A program made the position numbers and the translations under genes. The notes beneath the pieces were generated by a model. It did not search any database. It was given only the letters and a program-made list of their open reading frames with translations, and was not told the origin of the DNA. From assembly GCA_024195265.1 (NCBI GenBank), contig JAJLRJ010000002.1, positions 46,036,252 through 46,100,251 of the forward strand: a stretch of 64,000 bases of DNA. Direction: 5' to 3'. Source of the DNA: Dendrophyllia cribrosa. Its lineage: Eukaryota > Cnidaria > Anthozoa > Scleractinia > Dendrophylliidae. Below, piece by piece: positions 55,013 to 64,000 of this stretch (position 1 is the stretch's first letter; each line of letters opens with the position of its first letter).

Positions 55013-58000
55013 ATGGCATCAGAACTGCCTTCACTAACAGGAAAGGTGTGTATTGTGACTGGGGCCTCACGGGGTATTGGCAAGGGCATTGCTTTGATGC
55101 TGGCCAAGGCAGGAGCTACTGTTTATATTACAGGTCAGTTTGCCCTTCACCACATAAGAACTTCACTTCAACTCTGAAAACCTAGAACTTTTGTATGTCA
55201 TGTTTTCTTTACACAAGAGCAAACTAATGTCCCCAAATCTTCTTGGCAGGTCTAGGGTGCAACCAGTTTTCCAACTGTGATAATGAATCAAAATGTCACC
55301 AAAATAAACGATTGATCGAAGAAAAAAATTCTCAAATCTTTCTGCCTGTGAACACAGGATACCCATGAAACCATAGGAAGACCACCAGCTCCCTGAGCTG
55401 ACATTCTCATAGGGTCTTTTCAGTGTCCAAAGTGGTGGTGGGAGAAGAATCCAGCAAATACAAAATTAATGTACATGTGCAGTTAGCAGATCATGTAATC
55501 TTAACACTGAGTACCTGAGTACCAAGACTGTCCATGATCAAAACAAGAAAAAAATAATAGTTTTCATTTGAATGGTACTGTAGACTGACATTTTGGGCCA
55601 TCTTGTCCAAATAATAGTACTTTGTATACTATAACAAACAGCACCACAAAAACATACTGCTCATAGCTTTTGTTATTTTGTATGGTTATTACTTTCGTGT
55701 TCTGTCCACAGGGTAGACTTGATGGTGTAAATGGTAGAACCACCTTGTATGTACACCATAATAAATAGCACCACTGCTCGTTAATACATATATCTTATTG
55801 ACCAAGCGTGAAGGCTGTACTGGGAGAATATCAGCCCGAGGTCTTGACAGTACGGATTGAGCGCAGCGAGGTCCATACAAAAAAGACAGAGGGCCGATAT
55901 TCTCCAAGCAAGCTTGGTTAATAAGAGATTTATTACACGACTCCTGCCGGCGGGAGGATCGCAGGAATCATTCAGGACAATGCCCGGTCCAATACTTAGA
56001 GAATATTGGACTGGCAATTGAGCATTCTGATTGGTTGATTTTAGTTATTAACCCTATGACTGACCTAGTCGTGTTATAAAGGAATTTTCTGCTCAATAGC
56101 TTAAATTCATTTGATTTGATCACTGACTTTGGGTTTAAAAATTAGAACCACCTTTTTAATTGTATGAGTACAATATAGAACCACAGGAAAATACTCCTTA
56201 ACATTTTTCATTTGAGTGGTCCTACTCGCACTTGAGGATTTTTTCTGGACACAGACTTACACATATACAAGTTAAAAAACCACGTTGTACAGTACATGCA
56301 TGTACATGTATATCATATATAATATTAAATAAACAGCACCACACTCCTCATAGCTTTCATTTGAATAGACTCACATTAGAGGATTTCATCCACAGACTCA
56401 AAAGTGTAAAAACCATAACTTATACAACACTGGAGATTCAAATCTGGGAATGAAAGAATTGATATTTTTTGAATTAATTAAAATTTCCAAACTATAACTG
56501 TAATATTTAGAGATTTTAAAGATCAAAAGACTTCAAATGATTTGCAAGGGTCTTTAACTCTCACCACCAACACCTTGGGAAGTGCATTTCCCTTACGTTC
56601 GTTCTCCCATAACAGCTAATACATTATTTTGATGTATTTTCTAGATGTATTTTTAAAATACCAACGTATTATTAATTTTTATTTTATACAAAACTGTAGG
56701 TAGAACTCTTGATACTTCAGAAGGAAAACCTGGGTCACTGCAGCAAACAGCTGAGGAGGTAATAAATAAAAGCATTCTATTATTTCATTCCAGGCTGTCC
56801 TTTTGATTAAATTGATTCTTTTCTATTCGGCCCTTGTGGAGCACCTTTTCAGACTGGACAACAAGAAGTCAAGTTCCATTTATATTGTAAGCATCACAAA
56901 ATAATTCGTGATAGAGCTGGGGAGATAGGAGACCCAGTAATTAATTAGCATACATTGTATATATTTAAAAGTTATAATAAATCGGCCACCATTTTTTAAT
57001 AAGGTCTATTGGTCATAACTAAAGGCTCGTAGCATGGATAGCACTGACTTGATTTTTGCTTCAACTTTACAGATAGGCCAAGACAGTGCTGGTCAGTGCA
57101 TCCCAGTTAAGTGTGACCATGGAAATGATGATGAAGTTCAACAGCTATTTGATAAAGTTAGCAGAGAACAAAATGGACGACTGGATATCCTGGTGAACAA
57201 TGCCTTTAAAGGAGGGAAGGTAAATTAGGCAAGGTCACATTTATGCCACAGGCAGCCCACGTAATTAGACATGTAGCTGAAGTTGAACGGGAGCTTACTT
57301 ACATGCCTTTAATTTAAAGTTTAAGACATCACCACCAATTCATTCAATTGGTTAGCCCCTTGACTGCTGTGCCTTCAAAATGGAATGTACATGTAGGACT
57401 GTAATATATCATGTATTGTTGATTAATTAATATTCTTTAATGCTTTCTAGTTAAGCCCGGTCCTCACTTGCGTGCGACGCAAGCATAAGCATAAGCATAA
57501 GCATAAGTATAAGCATAAGAATATCAAACCTTGCGTTCTTCTTATGCTGTGCTTATGCTTATGTCGCTGTTAATTCCAGTGAGGACATGGTTGGTATTTG
57601 CAAGGTTTTGATATTCTTATGCTCATGCTTAATAATTGCTTATGCTTATGTCATGGCCGTCCTCACTAGCGCATAAGCTTCTTATGCTTATGCTTATGTT
57701 TATGCTTGCATCGCAAGTGAGGACCGGGCTTTATTTGGGGAAGGGTTATTTGGTCGTTGGAGCAGTTATCAAATGAGTGTCATAAAACAGATGAAAGCAA
57801 AACCAATTGAAAGCTGGTCAGCCGCTCTATTTGTTTGCATTGTATTCTAATAAATTAGTCCTTATTTTTTTTTTAAATTTAACTCCTAACAGACTCTTCT
57901 TGACAATGCTTTTACACCATTTTATGAACAGGTGAAAACGCCATTTTATTTCATATGTGGTTAATAATTTTATTATTTCATCAGTAACTAATTCAGTTTG

Positions 58001-61000
58001 TTAATTTCTGTAAGAAAGGTTAAGTTCATATCCAAACCATTACATTAAACATGCCTGAGTGTATGTCATCTGTTTACACTGGTTTCTGTAGCATTTAAGG
58101 GCCTGTTTACAAAGAGGTAGGGTTACCCTAGTGCCAGGGTTACCATAGCAGACAAGACAAAGTTGTCCCGGGTTAATACAAGGAAATTTTTCAGGCAGGG
58201 ACAATTCGCCTACCCAAAAACGTGCTCAAGCCTGAACTCCCCGCGGTCACATTCGCGCTAGAACCTTGCTTGCTTGACCAATTTTTGTTTACCAAGCAAA
58301 TTCCTAGAACGTTACAGGTGTGACCGACCTAGCGCGGCACTGCTTGCTTTCTTGAAAAAAAAAGGCGGAGTAGCTAAATCTTCAAAAGATCCGCAGCTAA
58401 GCTTAAGAGCACTCTGTAGTGTTCTTGAGTTGTGCTTGGTAAACAAATTTAATTGGGTTTGTTCCGAATTGACCAATAAGCAGTGTTTTTGACATCTTGA
58501 CCTTTGTGGTTGACTAGAAGTTTCAGTCGTATTCTCAGAGCGTCACGCGTGAGTTTTGGATTTTATATTCGTTGAGAAAAAGTCTTTTTACCTTGCATTT
58601 GTGAGTGTCAAGAACGCCGTCGCCTTATGACCATACAAGTTCATCGCCAATCGCGTTAAGCGAACTTCCAATTTTTACTAATTATACAGGTACTTAGCCA
58701 CCGCCGGCCGCCGTCGCCGCATGCCACGTTTCCTCGACCATTCGTTACCCAACCTCCTTGTAAACATACCCTAAAGTATGCAGCAACTGTGTGGTTCCAG
58801 GAAGTACATGTATTCTTCCCCCCCCCCCCCCCTCCCCCACCCTTACATCCCCCTTCAACAAAGGAAAGAGGAATTTGGTTAGATAATATACAATGTAAGT
58901 GCAATTGTCAATCTCTGAGGGTAATTTCAGGTTACATTGCTTATAAATTTGTTGTTCAGTGGGATACTTTTCCTGCATCTACCACTGTACCACAACACTG
59001 TTAAAGCACTCTTCGTACATTTGTCTTTGTTAAATATTTTATTTTGATTTCATTGCTTGCAATTACTTTTCACCTAACGTACAATTTCTAATCTTTTAGC
59101 CTGCAAGCGTCTGGGATGAGGTAAATAATGTAGGGCTGAGGTAAGGAATACAGACGGAACAATGAAACTTTTTTGGGTTGTTAAGAACCTGGAAAAGTCA
59201 AGAACAGAATTCTGAATCCCAGATTTGGTCGAGGGTAGACTGGGTAGAAGCGGGCGGAATCATGAATCATGAATCATATAGCTGTTAAATTGGTTGGAAT
59301 CATGAATCTTCGTATTAAAGACTTGGGAATCATGAATAATGACACATAGCTTAATCCACCAATGTTGATGTAGGCGGGTAAATATACATAAGTTCTATTA
59401 CTGATTCTGTTAAAAATGATCAGTCCGATGAAGAGCAAAGGATGGTGCCCGTTTCAGAAGAAAGGCAGGGACGATGTTAACTCTGGTGTAAGTCCAACTT
59501 AATCGAAACATTAAAACATACTGTATCGAAAAATGTAACATACAGTACCTGTACAATTGTTTTTGAAATTTTTATTGTAGTTCTTTTAACATCTGAAAAA
59601 TGAACATTGAGTGAAAACACTGAGAATCGACTGATACATGCATCACGAATATTAAAGAAAATGTTTACATGAATCATGAATCTTTGAGGCAAAAAGGCCA
59701 GGAATCATGCATATCCAAAGTCAAATCATTCCGCTTCCACCCCCGAGACTTGGGAGCATTTTTTTCAATTTTAAGATTAAAGGAAACTGTTCTTAGAAAT
59801 CACAAAATTTCGCTTAGCTTATTTCCATGTTATATCGCCAAATGCCACCAAATACACAACTAAATTGGATAAAAAGATTCTATAGAGCAAAACAGAAGCA
59901 GTAGTTTGGAGAAAAAGTGCAGGATTACAAGGATGGAAGTGGATTACAGTTCATCAAATTTGATTTCGTCACAGGCGGTCAAGAAATCAAAATTATCATT
60001 CTTGTGGAATTTTCACTATTTTTAAAAGCCATTATTTTGTCTGGACAGCTTTAGTTAATATTTCTTTGCCTTCGTCACTTTTGGCGACTTTTTTCTTCCT
60101 AAAATAAAGCAAGCTTGTGCCTGCATATAAAAAGAGAGAGTTTGAGGTCTTTCATGAAATACGTGAAAGTTAGCAAGCTGTCGCAACGTTTATAGCGTAA
60201 ACTCACTTATAGGCGTTTAACAGATTTCATCTCGTGAAAATTTGAAAGCCTCTCAGAGTAATAATTTTACCATCACATCGCTTATTTCTTACGTTTTCGC
60301 TTTATTCACTCACTCACTCCATCAGCTATAAACTTTCCTTGGTAATTCCGCTGACCAGTTCATAAGGCTTTCGTGGCTAATTCAAAGGAATATGGTGTAG
60401 AGAAAAGTCGACCTCCGAAAAAATGGTCATTATGAAAGCGTTGCTCTGATGTTTTGCATTTTGAGTCCTCCGATCTTGGCGATCTGCAGACCTAAAATGG
60501 ATTTTTCAACAGAGACACGCGTTTTAACGTGATTCTACGTTGGAATAACTATAAACTAATTTCGATTTTGAGGCGTCAATACTGCATTATATTGACGGCT
60601 AGTTGGGAGAATATGGAATATCTCAAAAGCAAGCAAAAGTATCTTAGGCCCCTGCTACACGTTCTAACATTGTTATATAACATTTTTTGGTTCAACAATG
60701 TTAGAACGTGTAGCCGGCATGTTAGATGACATTTGTCTAACATTTTTTGTTAGAAGAATGTTTTGATTTCGATCAAACACTTCTTCTAACAAAAAATGTT
60801 AGACAAACGTCATCTAACACGCCGGCTACACGTTCTAACATTGTTGAAGCAAAAAATGTTATAGACACTTTTAATAAATACCACGATGTATCATTTTCCG
60901 ATAGCGGAATGTGATGCATTCTGGTATTTATTAAAAGGGTCTACAGCTGTTTCGAGAAAGGTTGCCGGAAAAAAGCGTAAAAGTGCACGCGACAATCCAG

Positions 61001-62093
61001 AAAGGTATTGTGGGTAGTCATCCATGCTATATCCTAAAAACTCATTTATCCCAATGGCCCGCCATCTAAGATCGTCCCTGTACGGACGAGGTATCGCGGC
61101 TTTCATGTATTTATTTGACTTATTCAAATTCATTGATCATATCCCGTATAATTTTTGAGATTGTCGCGTGCACTTTTGCGCTTTTTTCCGACAACCTTTC
61201 TCGAAACAACTGTATATAACAATGTTAGAACGTGTAGCCGGGGCTTTAGAATCGTTATACTAAAATTTAACGCTCATTAGTTACTTATTCAAAATGGCCT
61301 TGTGGCTAAACACTTGCCTTTTAGTGCAGACGACCCAGCCAATTTCTTTCTTTTTTTTTCCGAACTGGACATTGTTAAAGTGATTTTTTTTTTGCGTGTG
61401 AAGTCGTTCAATTTTCAAAAACTATCGAACCGTGTTTATAAAAGGTCATAAAAACATAAGCTTACCACAATATTGCGTTACGCGTTAGCTCGCGGTACAA
61501 GGTTCAAATGACATGCTGGCATTTATATCATGTTACCTTTGAAATAGGAGAGAACTGGACACGGTTATGCGCTAAAGGTAAACTTTCCTATGTCGTCAGT
61601 GGATCTGTTCCTCAAGTGAAAATATATCCTTGCGTTTTTCTACTGAATAGAATATGTAGACCTTAAATATCACGTATATCATATCGCGGATTACGGTATT
61701 TTAAAAGATATCGAACCGTGTTGATAATTTAAACATACCGTACATTGCGTTACGTGTTAATTGATGCAATAAAGCTTCCACGAACTCGAGTGTCTCCTCA
61801 ACCAAATGGACTAAGTACATGTCTAAATTCAAAATTTCTATTTCACTACATTTCGACACCTTTTTGTAAGGAAGGGTCGCTCAAATATGGGCCAACGATG
61901 TGTAGAGCATTTCTTATTCACGGGTTGGCTCACAGGAGCCTTTGATTCCTCTCCCTGTAGGTCCAATTACATTGCTGCATGGCATGCTGCCAAGATGATG
62001 GTTCCAGCCAAACAGGGTCTTATTGTCAACGTTTCATCAGTGGGAGGATTACGGTATCTCTTTAACGTTGCATATGGTACAGGGAAAGCTGCT
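55013..62093 (+). CDS. DHRS1: DHRS1-like short-chain dehydrogenase, exons 1-6 (3' part outside window)
   Basis: Six coding exons join in frame: 55013-55133, 56700-56758, 57073-57219, 57893-57931, 59100-59140 and 61961-62093, all with GT donors and AG acceptors. They give 180 residues. The Rossmann cofactor motif TGASRGIG is at residues 16-23, VNNA at 101-104, the serine-containing strand NVSSVGG at 159-165 and the catalytic YGTGK (YxxxK) at 174-178. Gene order, spacing of motifs and the short exon reading [14 protein letters not shown] match DHRS1 (SDR family member 1), a roughly 313-residue NAD(P)(H)-dependent oxidoreductase associated with the endoplasmic reticulum, so about 40% of the protein is missing and should lie past 64000. 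An acceptor at 54996-54997 precedes 15 bases of 5' UTR, implying an upstream non-coding exon that I could not place. Introns carry several transposable elements (55795-56075, 57454-57730, 59228-59752, 60647-61245). No frameshift or stop is seen. Family assignment is strong; orthology to DHRS1 rather than a close SDR relative is likely. Confidence 0.9.
55400..56440. repeat. Diverged tandem repeat and inserted element in DHRS1 intron 1
   Basis: Words such as TCATAGCTTTCATTTGAATG, ATAAACAGCACCACA and AGAACCACCTTGTA recur at roughly 100-200-bp intervals on both sides of an inserted inverted-repeat element (about 55795-56075, TCTTATTGACCAAGC and TATTACACGACT arms). Confidence 0.6.
57454..57730. 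mobile_element. 277-bp MITE with GCATAA arrays, TTA duplication, in DHRS1 intron 3
   Basis: AGCCCGGTCCTCACTTGCG and its exact inverse; TTA at 57451-57453 and 57731-57733. The arms contain (GCATAA)n / (TTATGC)n runs. Confidence 0.9.
58095..58260. repeat. One-sided element terminus
   Basis: AAGGGCCTGTTTACA followed by GCCAGGGTTACC resembles the start CAGGGCCTGTTTATATGGAG at 19047. No opposite end was found at either place. Confidence 0.4.
59228..59752. mobile_element. Inverted-repeat element with GAATCATGAATC words, DHRS1 intron 5
   Basis: GGGTAGAAGCGGGCGGAAT at the left and inverted ATTCCGCTTCCACCCC at the right; GAATCATGAAT occurs several times between. Confidence 0.6.
59780..60090. repeat. 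Dispersed repeat, inverse of 20985-21265
   Basis: TTTCGCTTAGCTTATTTCC and GAAGTGGATTACAGTTCAT are shared in opposite orientation with 20985-21265. Confidence 0.7.
60647..61245. mobile_element. MITE with TTA duplication, hosting nested palindromes, DHRS1 intron 5
   Basis: CTACACGTTCTAACATTGTT is near the left end and its inverse near the right; CTAACATTTTTTGTTAGA words fill the arms. TTA at 60644-60646 and 61246-61248. Confidence 0.85.
60944..61212. mobile_element. Nested palindromic element with TA duplication
   Basis: CAGCTGTTTCGAGAAAGGTTG and its near-inverse, arms about 55 bp with GTGCACGCGACAATC; TA on both sides. A smaller palindrome (GACACTTTTAATAAATACCA, 60864-60941) adjoins it. Confidence 0.8.
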
Positions 62094-62257
62094 GTGAGTG
62101 TCTTTTAAACACGTCAACTCAAACTGAAATATAGTTAAATGCCACCTGTTCTTTCATGCTATCCCACCAATTGAAAATTCAGTCGTGAGCATTCAGGTGC
62201 AAGCAGATTAGCTCTCAGTCCAGGTAGAGTCCACAGTAGATTCCTTAGCTCAAAGGG

Positions 62258-62345
62258 ATGTCGGACACCTTACTGAGAATTATATGACGTATAAAATGGA
62301 TAAGCTGGTTCGCTTTCAGTTAAGGTTAGGGTTAGGAGGTCTAGT
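62258..62345. repeat. Truncated copy of the TCGGACACC element
   Basis: TCGGACACCTTACTGAGA through TTTCAGTTAAGGTTAGGGTT matches the left end of 19191-20074; it is cut by the TTAA element that follows. Confidence 0.65.
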
Positions 62346-62354
62346 TAAATTTAA

Positions 62355-62885
62355 AGTGCACATGAAGTGAAATTTCACCACCATTTCTTTTTTCGGTAAT
62401 CTGAAAAAAGGTGCTTTAAGAATTATTTTGATGGGAAAATAAGTCACTTGAAGTGGCGGGAAAATATTTTAAAAGCGACGCCAGTTGGGCAAATAAGACA
62501 AGGACCTGAGTTCTAGTGAGGTCATTAGTGTGTTTACAACTGAGCGCGTCACTCGTTTTACATTGGAGGTTTGGAAACTTGTCGAAGGATTATTGCGATT
62601 GAATATGGCTGAAAGCAACGAGTATTTTAGCCCCGGGTTCGTCCCCTTCTACGCCATGTTTTGTTTTGTGATCTTCTGATCGAACACACGAATGACGTCA
62701 CAAATCCCTTTTTGGCCGCGCTCAAAATGTCGCAAATTTCAGACCCCGTCGGGAGTTTTCAAACCGCTAAAAATAGTGGATCCTCTTCGCGCAAAAGAGG
62801 AAAACGACTGAAAATGGAATAGAGGTGGTACAAGCAACATAAAACCCTAAAACAAAACGGCAGTGAAATTTCACTTCATGTGCAC
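62355..62885. mobile_element. 531-bp element with TTAA flanks, related to 45195-47052
   Basis: AGTGCACATGAAGTGAAATT and inverted AATTTCACTTCATGTGCAC, with TTAA at 62351-62354 and 62886-62889. The terminus differs from the 45195 element at a few positions. Confidence 0.8.
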
Positions 62886-63416
62886 TTAAATACAGTGATT
62901 TTTATTTTAAATTTTTTTTTTCGCTTGAACAACGGTTTCAGAATGCCAGAAAATAAACACGGCTGCCAATCACGTGACAAAATACTTCACGATTCTTAGA
63001 ATATCTTGTTCAGGGGTTTTTACGCCCGCTTCGTCATTTTGAAAGTGAAAAAAGTCGTGAGGACGAGGTTATCATCCAAATAATTGCGATTCTGTTAACC
63101 TAAAACTATGACGTAAGAAGTTTCCGAAAGCATTACCCAAAATGCTGTGCGCGCCGTGATCTCTTTCTGTGCTGAATTTCGTGTAACACAAAATTCACGC
63201 TTGAATGCGTGCAACCAATGAGATCACGCGTATGAACAATGGAGCATTTCAAAACAAAACAAACGACCGCAACGTCTTTTGGGTGAAGGTGGGCCTTTAA
63301 GCTCTTCATTGAATTTATCACCAAGCAATGGGGCTGATTTGGGCAAAAATAGTCTTACATTGAATTGGTCGATGCTCTTCCTTAACAAAGATGATGATTG
63401 TTTTGCTTGAATTATA

Positions 63417-63675
63417 GAGCGGTTTTCAATTGAGTGTCGTAAAACCAAAACCAAAGTAAGTTACTCTGGCCAATCACAACAGACGCAGGCAATCCAGTGA
63501 GCCAAGCAGAACGCGAAGCAATACACTTAGCGCCAGAAATCGCGAGCAAGCAAGTCTCGATTTGTTTTGGTTTTAATCTGATTGGTTAAGGAAGTGAAGC
63601 GAGATTTTTTAGCCAATCACAAAGCGTACAACAATGCCAAACCAAAGCAATCACAATATTGCTTTCGACATTCAT
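63417..63675. mobile_element. CCAAT-box-rich MITE, copy 3
   Basis: GAGCGGTTTTCAATTGAGTG at the left; GGCCAATCACAACAGACGCA and AGCCAATCACAAAGCG inside; the right end GACATTCA is degraded. Confidence 0.7.
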
Positions 63676-63679
63676 TTCT

Positions 63680-64000
63680 TCCCTTGCTTCTTGCAACAAT
63701 CGTTTAATGCATGGTTCAATTCCTACAGTTACCATGCCCCCCCCCCTCGGGCAACCCCCGGGACAAAGTCGGCCCTTGTGGCCCGGGGGTGGGGAATTTT
63801 GCAAGTAGTCTTGTCCCGGGGGTAGGGGGTGGGGATAATCTAGGTGCGCAAGGAATTATGGGGCGAAAATTTCGTCGAAGCATATGGCGGACGACATAAC
63901 TCAACAAAAGGACTTCTTTGCTGGGAAATCCTTACAATTTGTTAGTAACTGGCTAGAAGAAAACAATTTGGCAAAGTTAAGCCTGTATTTGAAGGAGTGT
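63680..64000. other. No gene recognised; C/G-rich inverted stretch
   Basis: GGCAACCCCCGGGACAAAG and CTTGTCCCGGGGGTAGGGG form an inverted pair (63750-63830). The frame near 63930-64000 (ACTGGCTAGAAGAAAACAATTT) could begin something continuing past the window. Confidence 0.4.

Noticed and set aside
59122..59140. Alternative donor GTAAAT after PASVWDE in DHRS1 exon 5
   Set aside because: Using the later GTAAGG keeps the conserved VNNVGLR stretch and the phase needed by exon 6.

Overview
This is a eukaryotic, almost certainly animal, genomic window. It is AT-rich, its genes are split by GT-AG introns, a short TTAGGG-type tract lies at about 23350, and many dispersed DNA elements are present. The gene content (a DHRS1-type dehydrogenase, a Crypton-derived DUF3504 gene, small lineage-specific genes) and the dense mobile-element landscape fit a cnidarian, most likely an anthozoan such as a stony coral. 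That assignment is inference; no organism-specific marker is visible. One 500-base run of N (37551-38050) is a scaffold gap.

Layout. 1-11500: diverged segmental duplication of a gene-like unit (1-2072 against 7359-11485), with a 357-bp tandem repeat and large AAC/AAT arrays; no intact gene. 11500-16280: mostly unrecognised AT-rich sequence. 16280-35000: a nest of inverted-repeat elements. It includes a 1.8-kb PIF/Harbinger-like element carrying a three-exon remnant of a transposase N-terminus, a 2.2-kb long-terminal-inverted-repeat element with a proline-rich frame, a 136-base poly-C tract, an element with a Myb/SANT-like frame, and three near-identical 163-bp elements with TTA/TAA target duplications. 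35338-35472 (-): one isolated, well-spliced DHRS1-type exon. 35892-37406 (+): a broken DUF3504/tyrosine-recombinase-like gene with a 155-bp element in its last coding part. 38409-50735 (-): three relics of a small gene family encoding short, very basic, probably secreted proteins; the copy at 38409-39503 is intact. Inside that cluster lies a partial two-exon coiled-coil gene (43753-44896, -). 45195-53000: TTAA-flanked and other elements plus non-LTR retrotransposon remains. 55013-62093 (+): six consecutive exons of a DHRS1-like short-chain dehydrogenase, which continues past the window.

The genes form no operon or obvious pathway. The two most distinctive items are the lysine-rich small-protein family and the DHRS1 arrangement, where exons 1-6 lie on + at 55-62 kb and a single exon that would follow them lies on - at 35 kb, with the scaffold gap between. 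The rest is mainly a record of repeated DNA-element insertion. Several target-site duplications can be read directly (TTA/TAA, TTAA, TA, 8 bp and 9 bp), and there is one filled/empty-site pair within the window.
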